This document shows, piece after piece, positions 33,594 to 45,984 of a stretch of DNA of 64,000 nucleotides; the stretch's first letter is position 1, and each line of letters opens with the position of its first letter. A model generated the notes under the pieces. The model searched no databases and had not been told where the DNA came from. It was given only the letters and a program-made list of their open reading frames with translations. Made by a program: the position numbers and the translations under genes. The DNA is taken from NCBI GenBank assembly GCA_963971305.1, contig OZ020307.1, positions 11,793,501 through 11,857,500 on the forward strand. Direction: 5' to 3'. Source of the stretch: Arcuatula senhousia. Taxonomy: Eukaryota; Mollusca; Bivalvia; Mytilida; Mytilidae.

Positions 33594-34257
33594 ATGACAT
33601 GTTGGCTACAAATGATCCTCATTTAAAATTGATCCGAAAAAACATGGCCGGCTTTGCTAAAAATAGAACAGGGGGGTAAAGCAGCAGTTTTTTTGCATTT
33701 TGCAAATAACTAAAAAATGGTGACAGATATCAAAATTGTCAGAGGACCCTTATAGGGATTATGGCCCCTTAAATGCCAAAAAAGTGGTTTTAGCCTTATA
33801 GATTGTGAACGATAGAAGATAGGGAAAAGGTTTTGCTTGCTTAAATGTTCAGCTAATTGAGCTTTATAAAATTGTCCATTAGGGCGAAATTTTCAGATGA
33901 CCCCTTTTAAGGGTAATGGCCCCTTAACGCCATAAATAGTGGTTTTAGCCTTATAGATTGGGAACCATAAATGCTTAAATGTTCAGGCAATTAAACTCTA
34001 CAAAATTGTCCATTAGACCAAAATTGTCAGATGGCCATTATAGGAGTTACGGCCCTTTAGATGCCAAAAATAGTGGATTGTATATGAAAGATTGTATACC
34101 ATAGAAGATTGTACCACATGTTTGCTTGCTGAAATCTTCAGCTTTATAGAGCTTTCCAATGGTTTCATGTCATGACAGGATGTTGGCAATGTTAAATATT
34201 GTGACATTAAGTCATTGAATCCAGGTGAGCGATTCAGGCACCTGGGATTACTTGTTT

Positions 34258-34657
34258 ACATCGATGTATCACAAATTTTCCAAGGAATGTTATGTTAGTT
34301 TTTTGTTATAATTTGGATATTGACTGATGCAAAAAAATATCAAGTTTCATCAACCTTGGACTTTCTAAAGTACATGTAAGGTATCAAGGCATGTCAAGGA
34401 GTTCATAAAACTTTAACATTGCTAAGTCAAGACCATGGTCAAAAGATGGGAATGCAACTATAACAAGCTAGTAATGAGGCATATGCATACCAAGTTTCAT
34501 CAAGCTAGAAGTTCTTGAGAAATGGAGATGCTCATAAAACCTTAATAACATTCATGGTAAAAATCTAACATCTATGTCCTGCCCTGCTTCACAGGCAAGA
34601 CAAAATCTAAAGGTTTATGCAAACAAGCAGTTCAGGCTCCTGTGAGCCTCTTGTTGA
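34258..34657 (+). mobile_element. Degenerate AGCTCACC-type 3' end
   Basis: About 400 bp after copy 7 ends with CAGTTCAGGCTCCTGTGAGCCTCTTGTT, the family 3' stem-loop and end. The body (AAGTTTCATCAA, AAAACCTTAA) is unlike the two main cores. The 5' start is not recognisable. Confidence 0.45.
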
Positions 34658-35286
34658 ATTCTCACGTACTGGCTTATATGACAGCCATGATGATAATTCA
34701 GTTCACCTAAACCATTAAAAATGTTTAAACCTTGAAGGCACTTTTATTTAGACTGTGAAGATGCATTCAACTTATGATATTTTTTTCCGATTGTGATACA
34801 TGTGTATTCTGTTTTGTGAGGTCTTTTAATGTGTCTATCTTGTTTCTTTGCTTTCGGCATTCTAATGCTCTGTTGGTATTTCTTTGCTTCTTAAAACTAT
34901 TTTAATACACTTAATGAATGTTTTAATACTAAATGTTTAAATTTTGCAGATGACTTCTCCATTTTAAAAGAAAACCAAACATTCCAGATGAGTTTGTTGT
35001 TCCTAAGTCTCAGTCAAATTTCTTCTATTACACTGAGTTGCTCAATTGTGTAATCTACATGTTGCATGAACATAATAAAATAACTTGTGTGTGTGTATGT
35101 GTTTAGCCTACCATAACAATTTTGTGATTGGATATCTCAAAGTAAGTAGTGTTAATCCTTCCTTAAACAAGATGTAACACCAGAAATGTCCTGTACATTT
35201 GTAGCTTTTCACAGTTTATGAATCTGAGTAGTTACGATAACGTTACCCTCCCTATTTTTCTCTCCATGAGGGTTACAACTCATGCC
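34658..35286. other. Unassigned spacer
   Basis: AT-rich with a short (TG)n run near 35087. No gene seen. Confidence 0.4.
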
Positions 35287-35447
35287 TATTGAGAAATTTA
35301 AATTGCATATTGTTAAGCACATCAAGATCTACAAAAAAAGTTTAGGGTCAACGTTGTAGGAACTTTCCTTTGAGGAGTTATTGCCCTTAGAACGTCAAAA
35401 TTGAGCATATAAAAAGCATTTTCTCATTACATTGAAAACAAATCCAA
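35287..35447 (+). repeat. Internal fragment of the 490-bp AGCTCACC core
   Basis: GAGAAATTTAAATTGCATATT through AAGCACATCAAGATCTACAAA to CTCATTACATTGAAAAC matches the core unit at 9490-9620 and 9980-10125. No ends are attached. Confidence 0.7.
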
Positions 35448-36342
35448 TCATTGGATTCTGTCCATTTCAAAACATTTAAATGATCAATGCATCAGAATTG
35501 AAGACGGCAAAGGCCGACTTATTTCGATTACTAATCGGAATCTTCCTAGTATGATTTCGTTTGGACCCGTATCTGTCTTCAAATTTCACGACTATTAAGT
35601 TTGGGTCTTCATTACCAGATAGATATCAGAGGTTGATTTCCCTGTTTGGATTCATTCATATAAAGATAAAGAGATTTTATTTCCTAATCATAGGGATCCA
35701 AACAAGCATTTCATCAATATGTAACTATATTTAACTGGTTTAGTCCATTATTGGGCATAATCGGGGGATTCTTTTTCGATCAATTAATTTTGATAAGTTT
35801 GCTCCACTCAGCTATAAATAGAATCTGTGTTTCGTCATGGTCATTTATCATAACTTTATTCTCAAATTATATCTAAGTTAGGAGTAGATAATATAACCGT
35901 TACAGACGATATATTTAACGGGTTCGAATGTGACCATGCAGTGAATTTGGTGAGCCCATTGTTATGAAATAAGTTTACTTCGTACATTCTTATATATTAA
36001 TAATATAAAATTAGAATTAAAAAAATGTTTGAAAACGTTTTTATTTTTGTATTATACTATTATACATGTCAATGCATGTAGTAATTTGTGCCGAATCTGT
36101 TGTTTTCTCCATTTCCCGTTATTCAAGTAAAAAGTGAAGAGGGTTACACACTTGGGTTACAGAGTATAGAATTGTTTCAGTTATTTGCAATGAAAGTTGA
36201 AAAAAAATGATAAAACAAAATAAAAGCTTATGAGTTTGTTGATTTCTTCGGAGCACAGCTGTTTATTCTAAAAAAAATCTTAACCATATTAATAAAGTTC
36301 TTTCACTGATTTTGATGACATTTTCACTCTGCTATATCCTTA
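35448..36342. other. Unassigned spacer upstream of a retroelement fragment
   Basis: No convincing coding segment. Part of it may be 5' sequence of the Penelope-like copy starting at 36343, but no motif confirms that. Confidence 0.35.
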
Positions 36343-37135
36343 GGAACACTTAAAGATACAACAGATTCTAGGAAGTCTGCTTCATATTTAGATATACATC
36401 TTGAAATTGAAACTATAAAAAAAAGCACCATGACAACATTTCATCTGCTCAAGCTTATGAAGTTTTCGTATCACAATTGATTCGTAACTCCAGAGGTTGT
36501 TGACATTACATTGATTTCCTTGTTAGAGTGTCACGTTTGACACAGAAATTGCTAACACAGGGTTATGTTGCGCCTATGTTGCTGTCTTCCCTGAAGAAAT
36601 TTTATAGTAGACACTATGCACTTGTTGATACATGTAAGTATGGGATTTCTATCTCAGATGTTGGTTTGTCATATAATTTTGTTTTGCCTTCCTTTACCGG
36701 ATTTGACACACCGAATGGGAAATCAGTAGCTCCACATGCGTGCTATAGCAGGCAGGAACTGCTTACTCTTCAGGGGCACCTGGGTTCACTCTTGTTACGA
36801 CTTGAGTTCGTGTTGTTGATTTCTGTTTAGTTGATTTTGAGTTTCCTCATGCTGTTCTTGATCGTGTTTATAATTACCACAGTTGACACGCTGAATTGAC
36901 AATTGACAGTGCGGCGGTTGTGCAATTGCAAACAGAAACTGCTTAATCTCCCGGAACATATGATTTCACTCTTGTCACGACTTGAGTTCAAGTTTATGAT
37001 TGCCATTCTGATTTTCAAATTTCTTGTGTTTTATCCTGTCCTGTCTGTTTCTTTGTGCTGTCATTAGTTTGTCTTTGCCTTTTAGGAATTATAACATTGG
37101 GATGCCCCATTGCCCAATTTGTACCTCCTCCACTC
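36343..37135 (+). pseudogene. Penelope-like RT 3' fragment, third copy
   Basis: It reads DTTDSRKSASYLDIHLEIE, then SSAQAYEVFVSQLIRNSRG, a stop, then FLVRVSRLTQKLLTQGYVAP, LLSSLKKFYSRHYALVDTCK and YGISISDVGLSYNFVLPSF. Stops and shifts interrupt it. The tail carries repeated CAGGAACTGCTTA / ACGACTTGAGTTC words also present at 18400. Confidence 0.65.
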
Positions 37136-37391
37136 ACAAAAACTGCTCATAGACTTCTGATTAAGATAGTCAAGTCATCTGGTTGTTGCGGATTTCTTAA
37201 TTGCAACTTATATGCGTCTTCGTTTACAGTTAAAACATCTGTAAACAATAAATGCCGGGCCCGAGCAAGCTTTTTTGGAAAGCTTATACTTGTTAGCATT
37301 AGGTGTATATAACTGATATGGGGATTTTTGATTGGTTGTAAAACATGGCTGCTGTGGCTAAAAATAGAACATTGGGTTACACTGTATTTTT

Positions 37392-38127
37392 TGTCTCGCC
37401 TGCGAAGCAGAGCGGGACATAGGTGTTACTTTACCGGCGGCGGCGGCGACGGCGGCATTAACTTTTTGGAAAAGTTTTATGAGCACCTCCATATCTCAAG
37501 AACTATAGGTCCTAGGTTGATGAAACTTGGTATGCATATGCCCCAGTAGTAGCTTAGCACCCTTGCATCCCCATCTTTTGACCTTGACCTTGATTTTTCG
37601 GTTGAGTGACTTTGACAATTTTCAATACATATAATAGCAATGGAAAAGTTTTGCGAGCACCTCCATATCTCAAGAACTATAGGTCCTAGGTTGATGAAAC
37701 TTGGTATGCATATGCCCCAGTAGTAGCTTAGCACAGTTGCATCACCATCTTTTGACCTTGACCTTGATTTTTTAGTTGAGTGACTTTGACAATCTTCAAT
37801 ACATATAATAGCAATGGAAAAGTTTTGCGAGCACCTCCATATCTCAAGAACTATAGGTCCTAGGTTGATGAAACTTGGTATGCATATGCCCCAGTAGTAG
37901 CTTAGCACAGTTACATCATCATCTTTTGACCTTGACCTTGATTTTCTGGTTGAGTGACTTTGATTATTTTTATTGCATATATTTGCAATGTTTAAGTTCT
38001 ATAAACATCTTTTGATCTCTGAAACTGAAAATCCATGTTAATTCAAAATATAGTGGAATTAAGAAAGAATAATTGTTTCTGATGGTGCAGGCAGGCGAGA
38101 CATACTTTAGTGTTAACTCTTGTTTGT
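37392..38127 (+). mobile_element. TGTCTCGCC-family element, copy 2 (174-bp core)
   Basis: The start GTCTCGCCTGCGAAGCAGAGCGGGACATAGGTGTTACTT has the family stem and GGCGGCGGCGGCG run. The 3' end is GGCAGGCGAGACATAC, TTTAGTGTTAACTCTTGTTT. The core has three units of 174 bp from 37468, 37642 and 37816, each with GGAAAAGTTTT, TCTCAAGAACTATAGGTCC and GATGAAACTTGGTATGC. The core is far diverged from the 182-bp core of copy 1. Confidence 0.75.
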
Positions 38128-38155
38128 TAATAACTCAAAATGGGTGACAGATTTT

Positions 38156-39033
38156 TATACGACCGCAAAATTTTTGCGATCGTATAATGTTATGGCGATG
38201 TCGTTGTCGTCGTCTGGGGACATTTGGTTTCCGTGCGATAACTTGAGTAAATATTGACCAATTGTTATGAAATTTTGATATGATGTTTGTAACGACTAGA
38301 GGAAGGTTCCTATTGTATTTGGGGTTGGTGGCCCTTACCGTTTTGGAAAAAAGGGCCAAAAGGGGCTAAAACGGGTGTATTGACAAAACTGTTGTGGAAT
38401 GTTTATTATTCATTTGATTTTGAAAATTCTTTTTTTATTGAATTCCTCATTAAATTCTGTCAACAAAATGTGTCAATGGTTTTGATGTATATTGAACCGT
38501 TACATTGCTACAGGGGGCCAAAGACGGGCCACACCCAAAAAATCAACTTTTTTATTTGTGGTCCTATTTTCAAAATCTTTATTTCATTGGAATCCTTGTG
38601 AAAATTCTTGCCTGCATTTTTCAATCAGATTTGCAATATCTCTTACTGTTTTTGATATATAAGGGGTCAAAGGCGCAAAAAAAAAATTTTTAACAGTTGG
38701 TCAAGGCAAATGGTTTGACACAAGAAATTTAGCTGTAGTGGGCCAGCCAATTGTTATGAAGTTTAAATATGATGATTATATACACTGAAGGAAGCTTTTT
38801 ATTGCATTTGGGGTTTGTGGTCCTAACCTTTTTTTTTAAAGGACCAAAAGGGGCTAAATTGTGTCAAAAATGTCAATGAATTTAGAAATAAGATTTTTTT
38901 CTATTAAATGTTATTGTAAATATATATGTGTCAAATATGCATTTTTTAGTCCACCATTGGCTGCATGTGACCAAAGCATGTATAGGGTTCAACTTGTTGC
39001 GGTCGTATCATGCTGCACTCGGCGTAGCTTTTT
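38156..39033 (+). mobile_element. ATACGACCGC-family hairpin element, copy 1
   Basis: The 5' stem-loop TATACGACCGCAAAA-TTTTTGCGATCGTATA is followed by GTCGTTGTCGTCGTC. The 3' end has TTGCGGTCGTAT (inverted arm) and the stem-loop GCTGCACTCGGCGTAGC, then TTTTTA. The body carries GGCCAAAAGGGGCTAAA and ATTTGTGGTCC words. Inserted in the GACAGATTTTT run of AGCTCACC copy 8. Confidence 0.8.
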
Positions 39034-39206
39034 ATTGAATTTTGATTGAGAACAAAAGTGATCAGCACCTTAAGATCCACCATATTGTCAGATGACCCCC
39101 TTATTAAACTTTTGACCCTTTCAATGTCAAATAGATTTTTCCTAATAACCTTAATTTCAGACACATATGTCAGGTGAACGATTCATGCTCCTGGGAGCCT
39201 CTTGTT

Positions 39207-39706
39207 TTAAGTTTGTGTTCTATTAATAAATTATAGCAGGACCTAGATATACTAATGTCGCATCTATTTTTATCAATATTTTAATGGTTAAGTCCATTAT
39301 TTTTAAGTTTTGCTTTTTTTCAGTTTTTGAGCAAAGCCGATATTAGGTTAATATCACTTACACCCTTGCACGTTGCCTAAAATATCATAGGAATTTATTC
39401 ATAATTTAACCAAAGGTGTTCACCAACTTGCCAGTTGAGAGGTACAATAGGAATATTTTGTCATTATAAAAAATTCAATTTGAACGCAAAAAAACTGTAC
39501 CGACAAAACTGTGCTATCTTCAATAAAATAAAAGTGTGGATGTAATAAGATGTGTCCATATCTAGGTCCTACTATACTTTATTTGACCAGATAATATGCC
39601 GTTTGAGCTGTTCATATACTAAGATTTTCTTCAAAAAATTTCAAACTGTTCTGATGAACCTTAAAGGAGTTATAGGTCTTAAAAGGTAAAAAATTGTGGG
39701 GTTTTT
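39207..39706. other. Unassigned spacer with core-like remnants
   Basis: No gene. Near 39650-39690 AACCTTAAAGGAGTTATAGG resembles the AGCTCACC or ATACGACCGC core words, without ends. Confidence 0.4.
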
Positions 39707-39762
39707 TATACGACCGCAAAATTTTTGCGATCGTATTATGTTATGGCGATGTCGTTGTCGTT

Positions 39763-39801
<39 letters not shown>

Positions 39802-40993
39802 TGTAGACACTTTGGTTTCCGTGCGATAACTTTAGTTGTAGATAACCAATTGTTATAAAATTTTGATATGATGTTTATAACCACTAAAGGAAGGTTGGTA
39901 TTGCATTTGGGGTTTCTGGCCCCTACCGTTTAAGAAAAAAGGGCCAAAAGGGGCAAAAATGTGTATATTGACAAAACGTCTGTAGAATGTTTAATTTTCA
40001 TCCAATTTTGATCATTCTTTTTTTATTGTATTCCTCAATAAATTCTGTCAACAAAATGTATCAATGGCTTTGATGTATCTTGTACCATTACATTGCTACT
40101 GGGGGTCAAAAAGGGGCCACACCCCAAAAATTGACTTTTTTATTTGTGGTCCGATTTTCAAAATTTTTTTTTCATTGGAATCCTTGTGAAAATCCCTGCC
40201 TGCATTTTTCAATCAGATTTGCAATATCTCTTATCGTTTTTGAGAATTTAGGGGTCAAAGGGGCCAAAAACGCCGTTTTTAAAAGTTTGTCATTCAAACC
40301 AAAAATTAAGTTGTAGTGGGCCTGCCAATTGTTATGAAGTTTTAATATGAAGATTATATCCACTAAAGGAATGTTGGTTTTGTATTTGGGGTTTATGGCC
40401 CCTTCTGTTTTAGAAAAAAGGGCCAAAAAGGGCTAAAACGGGTGTATTGACAAATCTGTTGTAGAACATGTAGAATGTTTATCATTCATTGGATTTTGAA
40501 AATTCTTTTTTTATTGAATTCATCATTAAATTCTATCTACCTAATGTGTCAATGATTTCGATATGTATTTCACCATTACATTGCTACAGGGGGGCTAAAG
40601 ACAGGCCACGCCCTTAAAATCAACTTTTTTATTTGTGGTCCGATTTTCAAAATCTTTTTTTCATTGGATTCCTTGTGAATATAATTCTGCCTTATTCTTT
40701 AATCGGATTTGCAATATTTTTACCGTTTTTGAGAAATTAGGGGTCAAAGGGCCAAAATTGTAAATTAATACATTTATATATAAATAAGGCTTTTGTATTA
40801 GATGTTGATGTAAATATAAATGTGTCAAAAATGCATTTTTAAGTCCACCACAGGATGCATGTGTCAAAAAGCTTTGTAAGTCCACCATGGGCTTCATGTG
40901 ACCAAAGCAATGGACTATCCATACTGGGCCTCCAACGTACAGGGTTCAACTTGTTGCGGTCGTATCATGCTGCGCTCGGCGTAGCTTTTTATT
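39707..40993 (+). mobile_element. ATACGACCGC-family element, copy 2 (about 450-bp core, two units)
   Basis: The same stem-loop ends as copy 1, a longer GTCGTCGTC microsatellite (39754-39800), and TTGCGGTCGTAT plus GCTGCGCTCGGCGTAGC at the 3' end. The core is roughly duplicated: the block with GTTTCTGGCCCCTACCG recurs as GTTTATGGCCCCTTCTG about 490 bp on. Confidence 0.75.
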
Positions 40994-41003
40994 TTCCCAT
41001 GTT

Positions 41004-42070
41004 TTTATACAATCACAAAAATATGTGGTCATATAATTTTATGACAATGCCGTTATTGTCTGTGTCTGCGTCTTCTGGGGACATTTGGTTTTCATGCCAC
41101 AACTTGAATAGGTGTCGACTGATTGTAATGTTATTTTGACATGGTGTTTCTATTTATTAAAGGAAGATTGATATCACATTTTATGTTGTTGTGCATATAA
41201 CCAGTAAAATTTTGATCCTCAAATTTTTGTTGGAGTTATGGCCCTATGAACTTAGAAAGGACAAGATATGATAAGGGCCAAATTTTGCCCCCCAATTTTG
41301 AAATTATTAAAATGAGCTAAAAGTATGTGATATATACTTTAAATTAGTTAAACTTTACTATATCAGCATTATTTTGTTTAAAGTGATCCATTATGGTGTT
41401 GAAATAATTACGCAAAGTGGCTTAAAATCTTGATTTGGTGAAAAACTGTAAAAAAAACCTGCAATTTTGAAGTGGTTTTCAGCAAATTAAACTATGAGCC
41501 ACACAGAGTACCACAACAATAATTTATGTTGATAATCATTTTTAATATAGAAACAGACCACAAACTCTGTGTGGCTCATAGTTAAATTTGCCAAAAACTA
41601 CTTAAAATTTGCATGATTTTTACACTTTTTCACAAAAATGCCATTTTCACATAATTTGATGACGTCACTGTGACGTAATAAACAAGATTTAGATAAAATT
41701 AATGTTATTTTACTATACCTTGTTCATCTAAGAACTGATCTAGAATAATTTAGCTTCAGTTCAATTATTTTAAAAAACTGGTAAATAAGGGGGCCAAATT
41801 TAGCACTTATCATATCTTGTCCTTTGCTGAAAATCCTCATTTATCAGCTTGTCAGGGCAACTCCTCTGAAACTAATGAATCAAATTCAACGAAACTTGGT
41901 ATTGGTATATAGGAAGGACACCATATGTAGTTGTGCATATTACCAGGAAATTTTGATCCCCAAAATTTTGTGGGAGTTATGGCCTATTGAACTTAGAACT
42001 TTTGGGGAGAAATGGGGTGAGACATTGTTTTTGCAGGCAAAAACAAACTTTAATTCCAGTTTTATTTAAT
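41004..42070 (+). mobile_element. Decayed ATACGACCGC-type element with a foldback inside
   Basis: A worn start (TTTTTATACAATCACAAAAATATGTGG, TCATATAATTTTATGACAATG) and CTGGGGACATTTGGTTT match the family. The core words are ACTCCTCTGAAACTAATGAA, ACGAAACTTGGTAT and GGGAGTTATGGCC. The family 3' end is missing. The inverted repeat at 41256-41825 interrupts it. Confidence 0.45.
41256..41825. mobile_element. 570-bp foldback inverted repeat
   Basis: The ends AAAGGACAAGATATGATAAG and CTTATCATATCTTGTCCTTT are exact complements. Pairing continues inward with gaps (GTGGTTTTCAGCAAATT with AATTTGCCAAAAACTAC) to perfect inner 20-mers AACTATGAGCCACACAGAGT/ACTCTGTGTGGCTCATAGTT at about 41488-41507 and 41563-41582. 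Arms are about 250 bp with a loop of about 55 bp. No coding capacity. Confidence 0.8.
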
Positions 42071-42399
42071 ATCTTGTTTTTCAAATGTATTGTTTCAATG
42101 AATGAACTTTCCTGCATTACAAATAATTGAAACACTCTCTTGGTAATTTATTACTGGTTATAGGAAAGTGGAACCCTAAAACATTGTTAATTGGAACATC
42201 AAAATACAGACTACAAAATAAACTTTAGTACAGAAATAGTTATTTGCTCATTGTAAATCTGTGCACATGATTTTAGAAGCCAATGTTGTCATTGCTATGT
42301 AAGCAGAAGTATTAACCCTTGGTAAATGAATGCATTTTGCCATTTTAAAATAAGGTAGTCCTATTACTTGCCTTGACCATGTTTAAAAATTCCCTGTAT

Positions 42400-42560
42400 T
42401 ATATATGATTTGTGTGTGATTAGATATGTCAGTTACCTGACCAAGGTGGGTGGTTTATCCTCTTGGTGCTCTGGTTTCCTCTACAATTCAAACTCATTTA
42501 CTGCCCTACATGGCACAGGTTTGTCGAAAAGGGTGTTAAACCTCACACACACCCACACAG
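42400..42560 (+). mobile_element. SINE-like 3' domain, second copy
   Basis: TGTGATTAGATATGTCAGTTACCTGACCAAGG, in two parts, then CTCTGGTTTCCTCTACAATTC and GTGTTAAACCTCACAC match the copy at 29065 in order and spacing. The CA-rich tail follows. Confidence 0.5.
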
Positions 42561-42659
42561 TTGTTGTATATTTTACATTATTTACAAATAGATTATTCTG
42601 GTCAAGCTGCTCATGCTGTCCATTGATTTTGGGGGTTATCCATAGAAAAATAAATAAAA

Positions 42660-43190
42660 TATGAAGATCTAGCAGCATCAGAGAAAGAACCAAAATGCAG
42701 CTATATCAAAGTTACATCCTGTCAATTCTTTTGTACGGCTCAGAATGCTGGAGGTAAATGCAGAAAAACTGCCAGAGATTGAATGGGTTTCACTCCTTCT
42801 GCCTAAGGAAAATCTGCAAAAAATACTGACCAAGTAAAATATCAAACATTGATCCTTTTGAAAGAACAGGCCAACATTGAACAATGTATAATCACCACCT
42901 TCAAGCAGAGACAATTTGAATGGTTAGGTCATGTAATAAGGAGGGACTAAAACTCAATCACAAAGATAGCCCTCAAGTGGACACCAGTAGAATGGAAAAG
43001 AAGCAGATCAGGAAGACCCAGAGAAACATGGAGGAAGGACATAGACAATGAAATAAAGAAGATGGGAAAAACCTGGAAAGAACTAGAAAAGATTGCAATG
43101 GACAGGCCAAAATTGAGAAGACTGGTTTCAGCCTTAAGTGCCACCAGGCACGAAGAGGATAGTGTAGTAGTTCGTCCATAGCAAACACAG
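42660..43190 (+). pseudogene. LINE C-terminal fragment
   Basis: Plus-strand frames read QLYQSYILSILLYGSECWR, then RLNGFHSFCLRKICK, then RQFEWLGHVIRRD, LKWTPVEWKRSRSGRPRETW and RKDIDNEIKKMGKTWKELEK. This is the conserved LINE tail (LYGSECW, LGHVxRR, GRPxxTW). Several stops and shifts; no RT catalytic region is present. Confidence 0.7.
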
Positions 43191-44990
43191 TCTTAAGACC
43201 TCAAGGGAAAGTGGGTACCCATCTCATACCAGCAGCTCCTAAACCACTTGATAGATTTTCATGAAACTTTTACACAATCTTGGTAATATATGATGTTATT
43301 TTGTTGAAAATTTGCCTGAAATTGTATTTTTACCCTCTCCCCCCTTTCCCCCTCATTTCTTGATTTTAAATGAATTACATAAATAAAATGTTATATTATT
43401 CATATACATACAATTGAAGACAGCATTAAAAATAAACAACATTAATTTCAAAATTTTCATTACACAAATAACTATGATTTAATATGAGAAAAAAAAACCA
43501 TGCATGAATAATCATTATCTTTTCATCATATGTTTAAGTTTAAGCTGATCCTTGTTGTGTAATAACATAGCTAAATATAGCTCCAGACACATACTATTTC
43601 CTTATATATAGACACGGTAGTCGATATTTAAAGTTTGGTCATTTGATTAAAATCTGGGTGAACATTCATGTTTTGACAACAGCTGTCAATAAAATTCACC
43701 GTATATTACATACTGGTACTTTCTGTTTTAATTTTCTCGTTTCCTTTTTATTATGTTATCTCTTAATACATGTATATCTTGATATGGAATGGGGATGTAA
43801 AATAGTTTTACATTAATGTTATGTTCTCCAATTTTGATAAAATTACTTCATTGAAATTTTAATAAAATTACTTTATTGAAAGATCTTACACATGTACATG
43901 TTTGAATGAACAAGAAATTGGTTGCTAATTGTGTGTTATGCAGTCTTCACTTTTCTTTCAGTTCAACACCTTCCCACTACTATGAAGGATTTATCCAAGT
44001 AATAACATTAATACATGTACATTATACTTCATAACATCCTATTCTTTTAAATTGTTGTATCAAATACATTGTATGACAATTTGGGTAAAAATTAATGTCA
44101 AATTTGTGGATTTGTCACAACCATAGACCTATATACTAAATAAATGTATTTTAATATACAGGTCTATGTCACAACTATTTGAAAAAGATACATGAAAATT
44201 ACCCTAACAAGCAACAAACATGAGACAACAACAGCCTTAAATCACCCCCCCCCCCCCCCCCAAAAAAAAAAGTGAGGTACATGTAAGGAAAATGTTATTA
44301 TAAACCCACATCAATAAAATATGAACAAGATATTTGAAAGAAAAATCTTGAATTATCGTCAGTGCTTGTTTGAATGGATCAAGTCTTCAAATCAATAGTA
44401 TTTGATCCTGTTAGTTAGTTGGACAAAGCTTTTAATCCTTGTAACTGCAGTAAGAAATAGTACTATTAGCAGACAATTGTTTTTTGCTATAATTTTACAT
44501 GCTGTTTGATACTTCAAATTGGATTATTTTAGCAAAGCTTTTTTTTCAAATATATATTTTTTGCATTAAAAATATCCCATTGGTTGCCTCAAAGTCCTAG
44601 TTGTGTGTTTCGAAATTCCGTATTTTAATTTAGACTCAGTTGACAATATTCATGGGGTTTTGTTTTGGGGGTTGTTTTGTGAAACTTTAATGACATATGC
44701 ATTCCATGCTAGAATGAGGAGAACATATGAATGTTTTCTCGACTAAAATATTTTTTTTTATTAAAAATGTAAATAAGGGGCACTTGTTGTGTATCATGTG
44801 ACATTTGAGCATGCGCACACTTCATCAAACCTAAATGTAGCTCGCCATGGGGCTGCGAGACAAGTTGCCCTTGTCGAGCGAAATCAAAGAAATTTAGGAT
44901 CCTACAGTGAAAATTCCAAGCAATAATTATGTCTCTCAACCGGTGCTATTTAATTGTATAATTAGTCGTTTGATTTGAACTGTATATTAC
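43191..44990. other. Intergenic spacer upstream of TNRC6
   Basis: AT-rich with a C17-like run at about 44247 and a small hairpin at 44123-44167. A core-like phrase AGCTCCTAAACCACTTGATAG then GATTTTCATGAAACTTTTAC occurs near 43225. The TNRC6 promoter presumably lies in the last few hundred bases; I see no clear TATA-initiator pair. Confidence 0.4.
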
Positions 44991-45024
44991 TTGTTTTTCT
45001 GTGATATTTGTGCAATCTCGACAG

Positions 45025-45066
45025 GGTATTGAAGAAGTCGCCTTCAACTTTCATTCCGTTAGCCAA
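45025..45066 (+). other. TNRC6: TNRC6 5' UTR exon 1 (donor end)
   Basis: A strong donor AAG|GTAAGT follows 45066. The exon's left end is uncertain: it is either the first exon starting somewhere in 44800-45060, or an internal exon after TCTCGACAG. Non-coding. Confidence 0.45.
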
Positions 45067-45984
45067 GGTAAGTATAGGGAGCCAACTACATATTTTAGCC
45101 ACACGTATTTTTATGTATTCAAAAAATGATTGTGTTCAAGAACGTTTACGATTTTATGATATCTAGACTGTTAAATGGGTTGACGAGTTCCACAGACAGA
45201 CGAGGGGGTTGTGGTCAAGGTTGATATGATAAATGTTTTCATTTTAGAAATCTAATGGTTCTTAGAATATTGTTTAGTTTGGTGTAATATTTTAGACTTA
45301 TTAAAACTTCATTTAATGCAATCAAAAACATTTCCGTTGAATGACTTAGAAGTATGACGGAACGAAGAATCGTTAAGCGTCTGTTTTGCTGGCGAACAGA
45401 CGTCGGCCATGTTTATGGAAGATTGGAATGGCTGCCGGCGACATTAAATATTCAAAATGGTGGTTGTCCTTGCATACCCAAATGTTGGCTGCTTTCCATA
45501 TCCTAGATGACGATATTTATATAAACAAAGCTACGGGGAAATTGAAAAAGTCTTTAACCTGTTGAAACCAAAGGGAATTTTCTTTTTAGTTGATACCAGG
45601 CATGGATTTTTTCTCCATACATATCTAGGTCATTGATGGTTAGTTTTAAAACATGTTGGATAGGAAGCATTAATAATATAGCTTAAAATATTAATGCTTT
45701 TATTATCAATCCAAGCAGTCTTACTGGAAAGTCAGTAGGAAAAAAGAGAGGATAAGAAAGTTCTGAAATCCTGGATTTGGGATTGATGGTTTTAACCCAA
45801 TTATTTTGAACCCCTTTATCGTATTCCACCCATAAGATAAATGTATGCAATTTTGTCTGTAAAAAAAGATCACAGATCATTCGAAAATTACCAAAGTTAT
45901 TAGAATTCAGAAAGTTAATCGTTTCACTTTATTCTCTAAATGATAAAATAACGAAGAATTATAGGTTCTTACATTAATTTGTGG

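Larger units (their letters stand above)
31774..34257 (+). mobile_element. AGCTCACC-family element, copy 7, interrupted by a larger TIR element
   Basis: It starts AGCTCACCTGGCCAAAGGCCATGTGAGCT and ends CCAGGTGAGCGATTCAGGCACCTGGGATTACTTGTTT, with a decayed 3' stem. The host sequence resumes at 33594 (ATGACATGTTGGCTACAAA) after the nested element at 31915-33593. Its core is the 160-bp type, four decayed units. Confidence 0.65.
37287..39206 (+). mobile_element. AGCTCACC-family element, copy 8, with two nested elements
   Basis: The 5' end is truncated. It begins inside the 490-bp core (GTTAGCATTAGGTGTATA), is cut at 37391 and 38155, and resumes at 39034 to end CAGGTGAACGATTCATGCTCCTGGGAGCCTCTTGTT. 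Comparison with intact cores (10745-10810, 12380-12440) shows the two insertions landed in T-runs without clear target duplication. Confidence 0.75.

Noticed and set aside
37477..37908. Minus-strand 143-residue ORF with three repeats
   Set aside because: Reads through the 174-bp core (58 codons) of a TGTCTCGCC element.
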